64,000 nucleotides of DNA from Psychrobacter fulvigenes (GCF_904846155.1 NZ_CAJGZP010000001.1:558001-622000), one strand, 5' to 3'; shown: positions 37,150 to 45,911, counted from the first letter of the stretch. A program made the numbers and translations. The notes: generated from the letters alone by a model not told the origin.

Positions 37150-37419
37150 TAGGGTCTGTTGAACATTCAAATATTAGGGCTGCTGATAGATAAAATCGCA
37201 CCAAACTAGGCGCAAACCGACGATAATGTCAAGACCTTAGCTAGGATTGCAACACCGTTTGGAGTGATTTTAGCATCAGCCCTTCGGGGCAGTGCTATTT
37301 TTTGCCAATACATGGTGAAATTATTTAACCTAGAATGACTAGGCCGCAAAAATCTCACTGCGTATTACCTAAAAAATAGCTACTGCCAGTACCACATTTG
37401 AATGTTCAATAGACCCTAA
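37150..37419. mobile_element. MITE-like element, about 270 bp, with 22-bp terminal inverted repeats
   Basis: The left end at 37151-37172 reads AGGGTCTGTTGAACATTCAA plus AT, and the right end at 37396-37417 is its complement with one mismatch. The ends are bordered by TA on each side, consistent with a TA target duplication as in IS630/Tc1-type elements, though this is not proven. There is no open frame. It lies in the 390-base gap between trxC and the lipoprotein gene. Confidence 0.8.
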
Positions 37420-37463
37420 TCAAAACTGTTTTTTGCTACTTAATTTGGCATATGTAGAGTGCT

Positions 37464-37865
37464 TTACTCACCATAGATTTTGATGCCATTGGCAAAGCTG
37501 CAACGCTTAACGCGTGCGGATTGGATGATGGCATCGCGCTCACCGTACAAGCGTGAGAGCTTGGCGTCACGAGCTTTAGTGTTATTGCTTTTGCCAACAC
37601 CGAAGCTGATATTAGGGGAGATACCCCAGCGCCCTGCCGAAACACCAATGCCGACGCCAGAGGTCGATAGTGAGGACTGCTCATTACGCGCGGCTTCAAC
37701 ATAGCGATTGACGCGATTGTATTCTTGACTCAGCGTCTGGCAGTCATAGCCTTGATAGTTACTTGGCGGCACATATTGCGGCGTGATGTTACCAGTAGAG
37801 GCGCAACCAGAAAGACCTAATAGGCCAGTTGCTGCTAGCAATGTCGCTGCAGTAAATATTTTCAT
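37464..37865 (-). CDS. Small lipoprotein, unknown function
   Basis: A 133-residue predicted lipoprotein with the signal sequence MKIFTAATLLAATGLLGLSGC (split as residues 1-21, lipobox LSGC, C21). After YVPPSNYQGYDCQTLSQEYNRV a helical stretch follows, then a glycine/serine segment (STSGVGIGVSAGRWG) and a basic helix. I do not recognise a family. Cysteines at about 42 and 122 might pair. Single gene, with a GGAGT-type ribosome-binding site upstream. Confidence 0.75.
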   Translation of the reverse strand: MKIFTAATLLAATGLLGLSGCASTGNITPQYVPPSNYQGYDCQTLSQEYNRVNRYVEAARNEQSSLSTSGVGIGVSAGRWGISPNISFGVGKSNNTKARDAKLSRLYGERDAIIQSARVKRCSFANGIKIYGE

Positions 37866-37953
37866 AATGACTCCGTAAAGCTAAAGTACGATACTTTAAG
37901 ATAGCAAAAATAAGCTGGCTGCGATACCAAAAACACAGTTTCACGCCCTAACC

Positions 37954-38313
37954 TCAAAACAAGTTATCAGGCTTGGCAATCGCTAGTATCAAGATGCCAG
38001 CATAAGCCAAGCTTGCGATCAGAATACCCGCTTTACTTTGTGCAGGCGTTGCATGGTTATTAAAAGCTTTCATACTGGCACTGATAGCAGCAACCAGCAA
38101 AATTATTTTGGCAAACACCCATTGGACAGGGGCATTGGCACTCATCAGCTGCATGAGAATCCCCGCCCCAGAAAGAATAATGAGCGCATAAACGATGTGG
38201 GTAGAGATTTTGACTACGCGTGGCGCTCGACTATTTGAGCTCAATACCAGATAGCTTTGATATAAAAAAAGTACAATGATCAGTACCGCCATCAGCATAT
38301 GTAAGTGTTTCAT
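37954..38313 (-). CDS. SirB-like (SirB2 family) membrane protein
   Basis: A 119-residue protein taking the ATG at 38313, where GGAA is well spaced, rather than the in-frame ATG at 38340. It has four hydrophobic segments and the family opening MKHLHMLMAVLIIVLFLYQSYL-like (first 20 residues), with HIVYALIILSGAGILM next. SirB2-type proteins are small membrane proteins of unknown biochemical role. The gene precedes a separate lipoprotein gene on the same strand. Confidence 0.75.
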   Translation of the reverse strand: MKHLHMLMAVLIIVLFLYQSYLVLSSNSRAPRVVKISTHIVYALIILSGAGILMQLMSANAPVQWVFAKIILLVAAISASMKAFNNHATPAQSKAGILIASLAYAGILILAIAKPDNLF

Positions 38314-38426
38314 TAAATATCGTTCCTTATACAGTCGCAATTTGCAAAGATTCGCCTAATTATTGTTGCTTAAGTGCTATCGCTTAAGTATTAGCGCTTA
38401 AGTACTGGCGTCTAACTATAGTCAAG

Positions 38427-38759
38427 TTACGCTTTATTTTGACCAGCACAGAGTGGGCTGTCAGGGCTTTGTCCTTGCCACTCTTGCGGCGTATAAGCAT
38501 GGATAGCCAGCGCATGTACACTGCCGCCTTGAGCCGTTAATAACTCTGTCACAAGCTCATAGATAAGCTGATGGCGGGCGACTAAGCGTTTGCCAGTAAA
38601 TGCTTCACTCACGATAGTCAGCTTAAAGTGGCTTTCTTTACCTTCAAAGTAACCAGCATGATCCATTGATTCATTGACGAGGTCAATATGCTGCGGCTGT
38701 AGGGCTTGTAGCGCATTATGTAATGCGGCAGCAGTAGGGGTAGAAGCGGAAGTAGTCAT
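38427..38759 (-). CDS. BolA family protein
   Basis: A 110-residue BolA-type protein. The conserved core is SHFKLTIVSEAFTGKRLVARHQLIY, given here as the segment at about 43-67, with the conserved histidine in ARHQLIY, then VHALAIHAYTPQEW. BolA proteins partner with monothiol glutaredoxins in iron-sulfur handling and can affect cell shape. The N-terminal 12 residues and the C-terminal tail are variable. It lies 113 bases upstream of the SirB-like gene on the same strand. Confidence 0.9.
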   Translation of the reverse strand: MTTSASTPTAAALHNALQALQPQHIDLVNESMDHAGYFEGKESHFKLTIVSEAFTGKRLVARHQLIYELVTELLTAQGGSVHALAIHAYTPQEWQGQSPDSPLCAGQNKA

Positions 38760-38912
38760 AATGATCCTTTTTAGGGTAAGACCTAAATTAAATGATATTT
38801 AACAAGAGGTAGATGATATATGGTCAGTAGTATAGCAGACGCCGAGCTGACTGAAAGTACATCAAAACAATGCAAAGTACGGATATGACCTAATAATAAA
38901 AGATACATAAAA

Positions 38913-38950
38913 AAAAGCAGAGCATGATCAACTTCTCATACTCTGCTTTT
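38913..38950 (-). terminator. Terminator hairpin after the M48 protease gene
   Basis: AAAAGCAGAGCATGA / TCATACTCTGCTTTT, a 15-base stem with one mismatch, flanked by A and T runs. It lies 58 bases past the protease stop on the minus strand and before the BolA gene start region. Confidence 0.75.
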
Positions 38951-39007
38951 CTGTCTTATTATCTATCCTACTTTAGCAAATAACCTTTTAGGCATAACTG
39001 CGCAAAA

Positions 39008-39820
39008 TTAACGACGCGACTTTTGATACAGAGGCATCACCTTTGGCATTAGAGCTTGCAACTCAGCGATACGGTTGCTGCTGCTTGGGTGAGTGCTCAA
39101 AAACTGTGGTGGCTCGCCTTGGCTGGCACGCTGCATTTTTTGCCATAAGGTAATAGAAGCCTGCGGGTTGTAGCCTGCACGTGCCATCAACTCAAGACCG
39201 ATACGATCAGCTTCACTCTCTTGAGTACGGCTGTGTGGACGGCTAAGTCCAAAGTCCCCAGCTAAGCTGGCAAGCTCTGCCTGTCCTTGCGAAAAACCAA
39301 ATATACTGGCTGCAACACCAATGCCTGTCTGAGTCGCATATTCACGTGAGAGACGTTCGCGCGAATGCTCACGTAGCGCATGAGACATTTCGTGCCCCAT
39401 GATTGCCGCGATTTCATCATCTGTTAAATTAAGGCGTTCGATGATACCCGTATAAAACATAATCTTGCCGCCTGGCATGACGAAGGCGTTAAGCTGGTCA
39501 GACTTGATGGTATGGACTTCCCACTGCCAACGCGCTGCATCTGGACGATAGACACCTACTTGACCAATGAGACGGTTAGAGATGTTTTTCAAGCGATTGA
39601 CTTGAGCTTTGTTGGTATCTAGCACACCGCGGGCGCGTGCTTCCTGAATACTCTTATTATAGCTTTGCGCGGATAGCTGCAATACTTGTTCGCTAGAGAC
39701 AAGCAGTAGCTGCTGACGATCGACGCCGACGGCACCAGTACTGGTAGTACTGCTACAACCTGTGAGAGTCAGCGCTGACAATGATGCTGCCAACACTGTT
39801 GTAGTAAGTAGTTTTTTCAT
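39008..39820 (-). CDS. M48 family metalloprotease, lipoprotein (LoiP/YcaL-like)
   Basis: A 270-residue predicted outer-membrane-facing protease. I use the ATG at 39820, because ATGAGGA at 39832 is the ribosome-binding site. The signal peptide ends at the lipobox LTGC. The zinc motif is MGHEMSHALREH (HExxH), and the third ligand glutamate is in ESEADRIGLELMARAGYNP. The FVMPGGKIMFYTGII segment before the motif is typical of the group. Members degrade or assemble outer-membrane proteins. Single gene with its own terminator. Confidence 0.9.
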   Translation of the reverse strand: MKKLLTTTVLAASLSALTLTGCSSTTSTGAVGVDRQQLLLVSSEQVLQLSAQSYNKSIQEARARGVLDTNKAQVNRLKNISNRLIGQVGVYRPDAARWQWEVHTIKSDQLNAFVMPGGKIMFYTGIIERLNLTDDEIAAIMGHEMSHALREHSRERLSREYATQTGIGVAASIFGFSQGQAELASLAGDFGLSRPHSRTQESEADRIGLELMARAGYNPQASITLWQKMQRASQGEPPQFLSTHPSSSNRIAELQALMPKVMPLYQKSRR

Positions 39821-40271
39821 AATAATCCTCATATATATTCAAAAAGTAAAATCTAACAAAGTAAATATAAGTGCAACTGCTCGATCAAGGACAAATAAGT
39901 CATGACATAATAATAAATAACAGGCGTTTCATCAGCTAATATGAAATGCTCAGTACTAGGTGCTTAGTTTTTTTAGTTCATCAGCATAACCATGAAATTA
40001 TGCGTCATGATGGAATCCTATTAATCAGGTTACAAGTATAAATCTGATAATCTCACAAAACCAGTGCAGCAAAAGTAACAATACTACGTATGATTGTAAG
40101 TAAATCCTGCTGAGCCAATATAATAATAGTGCATTATCACCTTGTAGTTGCAATAAAAATAACATCGCGCAAATTGATTGAATACATATAGAAATCAATA
40201 GTGTATGGCTGTTTTTGTCATAGATTTCAGTATTGGATAGAGATATTTTTTGGGAAAGTTAAAAAAAGGGA
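39821..40271. other. Intergenic region before tRNA-Gly
   Basis: About 450 AT-rich bases without a supported gene or repeat copy. It holds the promoter of the M48 protease gene at its left. Nothing else is distinctive until the tRNA promoter at 40272. Confidence 0.4.
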
Positions 40272-40299
40272 TTGACACTGCCAGAATAGTTGCTAAAAT
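40272..40299 (+). promoter_or_regulatory. Promoter of tRNA-Gly
   Basis: TTGACA at 40272-40277, a 16-base spacer, then TAAAAT at 40294-40299 preceded by TGC (extended -10). It starts about 45-50 bases before the tRNA, a normal distance for a tRNA precursor leader. Confidence 0.75.
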
Positions 40300-40351
40300 A
40301 GCCATCCTATCGAGACGTAGTAGATGTTAATCAGATTGCGTATTGATATAA

Positions 40352-40426
40352 GCGGGAATAGCTCAGTGGTAGAGCATAACCTTGCCAAGGTTGGGGTCGA
40401 GAGTTCGAATCTCTTTTCCCGCTCCA
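40352..40426 (+). tRNA. tRNA-Gly, anticodon GCC, CCA encoded
   Basis: The acceptor stem is GCGGGAA with TTCCCGC, then discriminator T and encoded CCA. The D arm is GCTCAGTGGTAGAGC and the anticodon loop TTGCCAA gives GCC at 40384-40386. The T arm contains GAGTTCGAATC. It reads glycine codons GGC and GGU. A terminator follows directly, so it is a single-gene unit. Confidence 0.97.
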
Positions 40427-40432
40427 AATTCT

Positions 40433-40466
40433 AAAAAGCCTCACTTCACAGTGAGGCTTTTTTTTA
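40433..40466 (+). terminator. Rho-independent terminator after tRNA-Gly
   Basis: GCCTCACT / AGTGAGGC stem with a TCAC loop, A-run before and eight T after. Confidence 0.9.
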
Positions 40467-40624
40467 TGCCTGAAGCTTAGGTAGTATTTGATAAGCATGC
40501 AGCTCAAAGCCCTTAATTACAAAACCCAATTAACTTGTCACATTGTATTGGCTTGAAACAAGCATACTGAGCAGGCTGATTATAAAGTTTGTATAACAAA
40601 AAATTAAATGAATAAGGAGCTTGC

Positions 40625-41416
40625 ATGCAGCAGTTTAAACATAAAGAGTTTAATGAGCTATTTGATCTAACAGGTAAAACGGCGATCATCACTGGTGGTG
40701 CCAATGGCATCGGTAAAGCCTCTGCTTTACGTCTCGCACAAGCGGGTGCAAATATAGTCATTGCTGATCTTAATATGGACGATGCAAAAGCAGCGGCTAA
40801 AGAGATCGAAAGCTTCGGTGTCAAAGCATTGGCAGTTGAGTGCAATATTTTAAAAGACGATGACTTGGTCGCTATGGTTGATCAAGCGATGAGCGTGTTT
40901 GGCTGTATCAATATATTGATCAATAATGCGGGCGGCGGTGGTGGCGGTCGTGAAAACCCATTCAAAATCTCAGTGGATGATTTCCGTCGTGACTTTGAGT
41001 TGAACGTATTCAGTGCATGGCGCTTATGTCAGCTATGTGTGCCGCATATGAAAGCATCGGGTTATGGCTCTATCGTTATTACAACTTCTATGTCCAGTAT
41101 CAATAAGAGTCCAAATATGAGTGGCTATGCGGCTTCCAAAGCAGCGGTAAACCATATGGTCGCAAACTTAGCTCATGATTTCGGCCCTGAAGTACGTATC
41201 AATGCCGTCGGTCCTGGGGCAACTCGCACCGATGCGCTAAAGTCAGTACTAACCCAAGAGATCGAGGAGCGTATGCTATCTGGCACCCCTATCAAGCGTT
41301 TGGGTGAAGCCGACGATATCGCAGGCGCGATGCTGTATTTTGCCTCGCCGATATCAGAGTGGGTGAGCGGTCAGACACTTTTCGTCAATGGTGGTGGCGT
41401 ACAAACACTAGAGTAA
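40625..41416 (+). CDS. Short-chain dehydrogenase/reductase (7-alpha-hydroxysteroid dehydrogenase-like)
   Basis: A 263-residue classical SDR. The NAD(P)-binding motif is TGGANGIG at 23-30, followed by NNAGGGGG. The catalytic set is Ser near 155 with Y168 and K172 (SGYAASK). An acidic D48 after the second strand (VIADLN) suggests NAD preference. The glycine-rich AGGGGGGREN stretch and overall layout are closest to 7-alpha-hydroxysteroid dehydrogenases (E. coli HdhA), but substrate assignment from sequence is not safe. AAGGAG precedes the ATG. Single gene followed by a repeat and terminator. Confidence 0.87.
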   Translation: MQQFKHKEFNELFDLTGKTAIITGGANGIGKASALRLAQAGANIVIADLNMDDAKAAAKEIESFGVKALAVECNILKDDDLVAMVDQAMSVFGCINILINNAGGGGGGRENPFKISVDDFRRDFELNVFSAWRLCQLCVPHMKASGYGSIVITTSMSSINKSPNMSGYAASKAAVNHMVANLAHDFGPEVRINAVGPGATRTDALKSVLTQEIEERMLSGTPIKRLGEADDIAGAMLYFASPISEWVSGQTLFVNGGGVQTLE

Positions 41417-41419
41417 TTA

Positions 41420-41567
41420 TATAGTCAGTACTAAATAAAATCGGTACATTATTAATAGCCACGTGCTACTGGTATAAATTTTACTTGCTTGCTGTGCCTA
41501 CGCCGACAGAGGCTGCGCAAAATTTATCCCAGCAGCACTGTATCGTTTTTAGAGTGAATCAACTATA
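41420..41567. repeat. MITE-like repeat, family 2, copy 1 (148 bp)
   Basis: It starts TATAGTCAGTACTAAATAAA and ends AACTATA. It contains an inner inverted pair, GTGCTACTGGTATAAATTTT against AAATTTATCCCAGCAGCAC, enclosing CTTGCTGTG and CAGAGGCTGCGC. Related copies lie at 45159-46013 (interrupted by an IS) and 58727-58875 (reverse). The ends share TATAGTC with family 1. Confidence 0.8.
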
Positions 41568-41593
41568 GCTATTTTCTATAACTGTGAGACAAT

Positions 41594-41632
41594 AAAAGCG
41601 TCATTCAGTCTATTGCTGAATGACGCTTTTTA
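41594..41632. terminator. Rho-independent terminator, possibly bidirectional
   Basis: AAAAGCGTCATTCAG / CTGAATGACGCTTTT, a perfect 15-bp stem with a 6-base loop and T-run. It lies between the SDR gene and the convergent DUF962 gene. Confidence 0.87.
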
Positions 41633-41756
41633 TCTGTTTTAACGGCTCAATTTTGAAGGTTCAATCAATATCACTAAGTAGCATGAAACAGTCAGTTCAC
41701 TTGAGCTTACGATATTAGATAGTAGTCTTTAGTAGTTAACCATCTATCAGCAAGAC

Positions 41757-42233
41757 TTAATTAGCACTGGCCTTATTAGTACTGGGGTGTTTGCGTTTAC
41801 CACGCATCAAGCTATCCGCTACCCATGCAGGACCAATTAATAAAAACTGTAGATCCTCAAAGAATGAGGGTTTTTTGCCTTCTATTTTATGACCAATAAA
41901 CTGTCCAATCCAAGCCACAACAAATATACTCGCCCAAACCTTAAAACCCCAAGGCAGGGCTGTCATGACTGCCAGACAGATGAGGATGAAGATGCCCATT
42001 ACCAAAAACAGTGGGGTTGAAAGTCGTATATAAAATAATAGCACCAATGCGCTAAGCACAAGAGTCAGCCAGACGGACAAAGACATACCCATACCCAAAA
42101 TACTGACAAAAATAGTAGGGACGCATAGCCAGTGGATTCTTTTATTAATCAGATTTTGATGGCTAACAGCATATTCACTGAGCCATTGTTCTAGCGTGCG
42201 CTTGGACATACGTTTTTGAGAAGTGCGAGACAT
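41757..42233 (-). CDS. DUF962 (Mpo1-like) membrane protein
   Basis: A 158-residue membrane protein. The family opening is visible: EQWLSEYAVSHQNLINKRIHWLCVP, with the conserved histidines of the YxxxHxNxxNKxxH pattern (given at about 15-39). Four hydrophobic segments follow. A further conserved histidine is in WIGQFIGHKIEGKKPSFF. The yeast homologue Mpo1 is an iron-dependent dioxygenase acting on 2-hydroxy fatty acids; the bacterial role is not established. GGAGG precedes the ATG. Confidence 0.85.
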   Translation of the reverse strand: MSRTSQKRMSKRTLEQWLSEYAVSHQNLINKRIHWLCVPTIFVSILGMGMSLSVWLTLVLSALVLLFYIRLSTPLFLVMGIFILICLAVMTALPWGFKVWASIFVVAWIGQFIGHKIEGKKPSFFEDLQFLLIGPAWVADSLMRGKRKHPSTNKASAN

Positions 42234-42392
42234 ACTAACCTCCTTGTTAGTAAGTGGGTGAATCTGTTCTGTACTATTAGTTGTAGCACTAATCTAGGCA
42301 CACTGCCATTTTATCTGGCAAACCGCCTAGTCACTATCTTCTTATTCAATCGCGTCTTATCTCAAGATAAGGCTGTTTTATAACTGTATAGC

Positions 42393-43142
42393 TTAGACCA
42401 ACACTTCTACAGAGTCGCGCTCACTACGATGCCACTCATAAAGACCGACAAAAGAGTTCACCTGATAGACCATGGTTTGAATGGCAAAGATATAATTGCC
42501 TGACATAAGGTTTACCGTTAACCAAACGAAGTTAGAGATAATCCATAACCACCAGTTAAAAGAATAGCGCAAAATCATCGCCGCTTGGGCAGTGATAGAG
42601 AGTACAAAGGCGATGACGTTAATCCAGAAAAAAGAGATGAGTCCCAAAAACTTACTATTATCGTCTTCTACAACGGCATAACCGTAGCTCGCAAGTAAAT
42701 CATTGACCGTTGGAAACAGTGCTAAACCGATAGTCATGAAGGTGATGGTAATTAGCCAGACCCATTTACTGGCTGATTTAGGCACCATATCACCATCTAA
42801 ATCCGTGTGTTTGGACCAATAAAAGATACCGTAAACATGAGTGAAAAAGTTAAATAAAGGCGCGAGCATCAGACCAACTGCGCCGGCGGTGCCTTGGACG
42901 ATGACCTCGCCAGCAGTCGCTGCCATCCCAAAACCATTACCCATGACATTTTTGCGAAACGATAGTGACACCACGCAAATTAAGCCAATGAAAGACACGC
43001 CCAGATAAAACATATCAAGAGTCGTATGCTCAGTCGTGAGCCAAAATCCAGCTGATAGCGCCAAAACCCCACAAATGAACCAGATAATAATCCATTGCAG
43101 CGCCCATTTTCCGGTAATGTTGTCCAGTAGCTGAATGCGCAT
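42393..43142 (-). CDS. pnuC: Nicotinamide riboside transporter PnuC
   Basis: A 249-residue inner membrane protein with about seven hydrophobic segments. The PnuC core is recognisable from FFTHVYGIFYWSKH, the later FFWINVIAFVLSITAQAAMILRYSFNWWLW (segment about 168-197) and the end NYIFAIQTMVYQVNSFVGLYEW. PnuC takes up nicotinamide riboside by facilitated diffusion. The NadR-like gene is 34 bases upstream on the same strand, and NadR phosphorylates the imported riboside, so the two form a salvage unit. Confidence 0.92.
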   Translation of the reverse strand: MRIQLLDNITGKWALQWIIIWFICGVLALSAGFWLTTEHTTLDMFYLGVSFIGLICVVSLSFRKNVMGNGFGMAATAGEVIVQGTAGAVGLMLAPLFNFFTHVYGIFYWSKHTDLDGDMVPKSASKWVWLITITFMTIGLALFPTVNDLLASYGYAVVEDDNSKFLGLISFFWINVIAFVLSITAQAAMILRYSFNWWLWIISNFVWLTVNLMSGNYIFAIQTMVYQVNSFVGLYEWHRSERDSVEVLV

Positions 43143-43176
43143 AAGTTTCTTTCCTTAAATTATTATTGTTGTTATT

Positions 43177-44223
43177 TTATGCTTTTTTACCATAAATAAG
43201 CTCATCGATAATAACCAATGCTTGCTTGTAGCGCTCATCATAGTCAGGTGCATCAATCATATAGGGCTTTATCTCATGCCGAGCAAAGATATCCAGTAAT
43301 CGCTGCTCAAAGCGTCCACGGGCATCAGGAGTGCCCAAAGAGCGCATACCATCATCAACCCATGGCGTATTGTTATCGAGCATAATGGTATGGTCCAAAC
43401 GGAACTCGTCGATACAGGCAGCCACAAACGGATGTGTGCGACCCTCATACTCTTCACAAAACGCTTGTGTGGTCACAAAGTCAGTATCGATAATCGTAAC
43501 AGGCGCTGTTGCGGTAGCCGCAGCCTCTCGAATAGCCTGAGCATGATTGAGCGCAATCGGTCCATAGTCGCTATATTGCAAGCCAATCTCTCGTCCGCCC
43601 AGATCTGTTGCCACATACAAGCGCCCCATCTCTAGCGCAAAGGTAGCGCCATAATAGTTCGCCAGCTTATGCACCAAGGTCGTCTTGCCAGAGCTCTCTC
43701 CGCCAACTATGGCTATCGTCTTAGTATACTCACTGCGCGCTTGCGGGTGTATGGCTGTCCAATGGGAAATTGGATCACGAGCAATGGCATAAGAGTCAAA
43801 CTCTGGCAGCAGTGGCGTAGTCAGTACGGTCATTGCCAACTGCTCTTGGACGTTGCTGTTGGCTAATGGATGGTTGTCAGCAACAAATAATACCGTATCT
43901 GTCGGTAGGCTTAATGCCTCGATTAGACGTTGCAACTTGGCATTGCTAGCAGATACGTCAATAGTGACGTCATCAAAATTATCATGTAGCGGCAGCTCGA
44001 CTTTATCAGTGGTATGAATCTGGGTAAAAGGCAGATCAGCACAAGCCATCTGTAGCCAGCGAGCTTTGTCTTGTAGGGTGATGGTAAAGTCTGGATGCGG
44101 TGAAGGATGGACGGTGATGACGATGTGCAAGGTCTTTGCTTGTCCTGCCGCATCCAAGATACTACGCATTTGCCCTAGATGTAGGGGTTCGAAGTGCCCA
44201 ATCATTAAGCCAGTATCGTACAT
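43177..44223 (-). CDS. nadR: NadR-like NMN adenylyltransferase / ribosylnicotinamide kinase
   Basis: A 348-residue bifunctional salvage enzyme without the N-terminal helix-turn-helix of E. coli NadR (410 residues), so it should not be a repressor. The adenylyltransferase domain begins GLMIGHFEPLHLGQM; the usual HxGH motif reads H15-LG-Q18, so the second histidine is glutamine. The kinase domain has the P-loop GGESSGKT (174-181) and the linking PISHWTAIHPQARSEY typical of NadR. It would convert imported nicotinamide riboside to NMN and then NAD. Co-transcribed with pnuC. Confidence 0.88.
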   Translation of the reverse strand: MYDTGLMIGHFEPLHLGQMRSILDAAGQAKTLHIVITVHPSPHPDFTITLQDKARWLQMACADLPFTQIHTTDKVELPLHDNFDDVTIDVSASNAKLQRLIEALSLPTDTVLFVADNHPLANSNVQEQLAMTVLTTPLLPEFDSYAIARDPISHWTAIHPQARSEYTKTIAIVGGESSGKTTLVHKLANYYGATFALEMGRLYVATDLGGREIGLQYSDYGPIALNHAQAIREAAATATAPVTIIDTDFVTTQAFCEEYEGRTHPFVAACIDEFRLDHTIMLDNNTPWVDDGMRSLGTPDARGRFEQRLLDIFARHEIKPYMIDAPDYDERYKQALVIIDELIYGKKA

Positions 44224-44805
44224 AATATTTCCTAAAATTTATTTTATGGGTTGGCGCTTTTTATCAGAACGCTCGAATCTTTCGTTAAATTTATCAGTTA
44301 TTTATCATCGATTGGTGATGCTTGAAGTAATTTTAGTAACATCATACAAAGGTTTTTTGAGCGTTGCAGGTAGGTTATCGTAAATGTGAGCTTTAATATG
44401 GTGAGCACTTGTAAATATTCATGATTTTACTAACTTCACTCATATGTCGTATCAACAACGAGGTTGGACACAAAGATTGGTTATGAAATAGTCGGGGCGG
44501 TTCATAGTAATAATAATTACATCGTAAAATTAGCGCAAGAAGAGCGTAACAAAGTCATCTCTGAAACATTTTGAAATAGTTATTTAAAATCAGGGAGTTA
44601 CCGCAGTTTATGACAGGTTAGTGCAAGTTTAGGTAGCATAAAGTCACAAAGCACACCTACACTGCCAACAGATAAAATTTGAATGCTTGCTATAATCGTT
44701 TATAAGTTAATAAGACCTAAAGACAACTGATAGAAATATTGATAAATAAGCAGGTCTGAAATAGCACTAAAATATTAAAAAGACAAAAAAAGAGAGGTAT
44801 GAGAT
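44224..44805. other. 582-base intergenic region upstream of nadR and the PspC gene
   Basis: AT-rich and without a supported gene. A short open stretch at about 44443-44574 (ending KVISETF and TGA) reads like protein but has no start with a ribosome-binding site and no recognised family. The PspC-gene ribosome-binding site AGAGAGG lies at 44791-44797. Confidence 0.35.
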
Positions 44806-45018
44806 TTGGCTAAATTAGCAAAATTACATCGCTCACAGAACAGCCGTATGATTGCAGGTGTGATGGGCGGAATAGCAGAATACTTAGGTTGGTCACCGAT
44901 GTGGGTGCGTCTATTATTCGTAGTGGTGTCTTCCTTGAGCGCCGCAGTACCTGGAATACTAATCTATATCATCTTATGGATTGTGATGCCGAAAGCTACC
45001 AGTCAGTCATATCAATAG
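44806..45018 (+). CDS. PspC-domain small membrane protein
   Basis: A 70-residue protein that is essentially one PspC domain: LHRSQNSRMIAGVMGGIAEYLG, then MWVRLLFVVVSSLSAAVPGILIYIILWIVMP (described in two parts). It has one long hydrophobic segment, possibly a hairpin, at about 33-62. The TTG at 44806 is chosen because AGAGAGG lies 8 bases upstream; the nearer ATG at 44799 opens a four-codon frame only. PspC domains are associated with envelope stress, but no other psp genes are near. Confidence 0.82.
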   Translation: MAKLAKLHRSQNSRMIAGVMGGIAEYLGWSPMWVRLLFVVVSSLSAAVPGILIYIILWIVMPKATSQSYQ

Positions 45019-45109
45019 CACTTAAAAATATAGTAGTCCACAAATAGTAGTCCACAAAAAGTAAAAAGCCTGACCAAAACAGGATAGCAGCGATACACTT
45101 TTCCTCCTG

Positions 45110-45140
45110 CCCAGATGCTAACCCATCTGGGTATTTTTTT
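45110..45140 (+). terminator. Rho-independent terminator after the PspC gene
   Basis: CCCAGATG / CATCTGGG with a CTAACC loop, followed by TATTTTTTT. Confidence 0.83.
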
Positions 45141-45187
45141 GTCCTGTGACTTTTGCGCTATAGTCAGTTGAAAATAAAACTGTTATA

Positions 45188-45195
45188 TAAGTTAA
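45188..45195 (+). repeat. Target site duplication, left copy
   Basis: TAAGTTAA just before the IS end at 45196, repeated exactly at 45904-45911. Confidence 0.92.
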
Positions 45196-45903
45196 GGGGC
45201 TGTCCTAGATAAGTAAAATTATTTAGGATAGCACTATGAGAAAAAGCAAACTAAGTTGGTATAAACAAAGCAGACTAATCGAGTTATTTGTTGCCGGTTC
45301 TACCGCCAGAACAGCAGCAAGCCTAGTTGGTGTTAATAAAACTACAGCCAGTTATTACTTTCATAGGCTACGACTACTTATTTACGAGAATAGCCAAGAC
45401 CCTGGTCTATTTGAAGGCGAAATCGAAGTAGACGAATCATACTTTGGTGGAACTCGTAAAGGCAAGCGAGGGCGAGGTGCTGGTAGCAAAGTGCCCGTGT
45501 TTGGCCTACTAAAGCGTAATGGCAAGGTCTACGCTTGTATTATACCCAATGCTAAAGCAGATACTTTGATCCCCATCATAAGAGAAAAAGTGAAGCCTGA
45601 TAGCATTGTTTATACTGACTCATTTAAAAGCTATAACGCATTAGATGTCAGTGAGTTTACTCATTATCGTATCAACCACTCTAAAACCTTTGTTAATGAC
45701 AAGAATCATATTAACGGTATAGAGAACTTCTGGAACCAAGCTAAACGGCATCTACGTAAGTTTAACGGGGTCCCAAAAGAGCATTTTCACCTCTATTTAA
45801 AGGAATGTGAGTGGCGTTTTAATCACAGTGACCCAAAGTCGCAATTACTACAATTAAAACAATGGGTTAAACAGGGTTTGAGCTAATTATCTAGGACAGC
45901 CCC
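45196..45903 (+). mobile_element. IS1595-family (IS1016-like) insertion sequence, copy 2, intact, 708 bp
   Basis: Terminal inverted repeats GGGGCTGTCCTAGATAA, one transposase gene and an exact 8-bp target duplication. Size and features fit the IS1016 group of IS1595. Nearly identical to copy 1 at 29921-30627. Confidence 0.95.
45236..45886 (+). CDS. IS1595-family transposase
   Basis: A 216-residue DDE-type transposase. An N-terminal helix-turn-helix is visible at about 15-40 (FVAGSTARTAASLVGVNKTTASYYF-type, split around residue 25). The ISXO2-like catalytic domain has the first aspartate in EIEVDESYFGG, the second in IVYTDSFKSY, and the third acidic position in HINGIENFWNQAKRHLRKF. The RKGKRGRGAGSK basic loop follows the first motif. 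It lacks an extra zinc-ribbon domain, in keeping with the IS1016 subgroup. It is complete and could act in trans on the frameshifted copy. Confidence 0.94.
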   Translation: MRKSKLSWYKQSRLIELFVAGSTARTAASLVGVNKTTASYYFHRLRLLIYENSQDPGLFEGEIEVDESYFGGTRKGKRGRGAGSKVPVFGLLKRNGKVYACIIPNAKADTLIPIIREKVKPDSIVYTDSFKSYNALDVSEFTHYRINHSKTFVNDKNHINGIENFWNQAKRHLRKFNGVPKEHFHLYLKECEWRFNHSDPKSQLLQLKQWVKQGLS

Positions 45904-45911
45904 TAAGTTAA
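45904..45911 (+). repeat. Target site duplication, right copy
   Basis: TAAGTTAA adjoining the right end of the IS at 45903; matches 45188-45195. Confidence 0.92.

Noticed and set aside
44443..44574. Protein-like open stretch ending KVISETF
   Set aside because: About 40 codons with no start plus ribosome-binding site, no recognised family and no matching remainder; chance or a remnant cannot be told apart.
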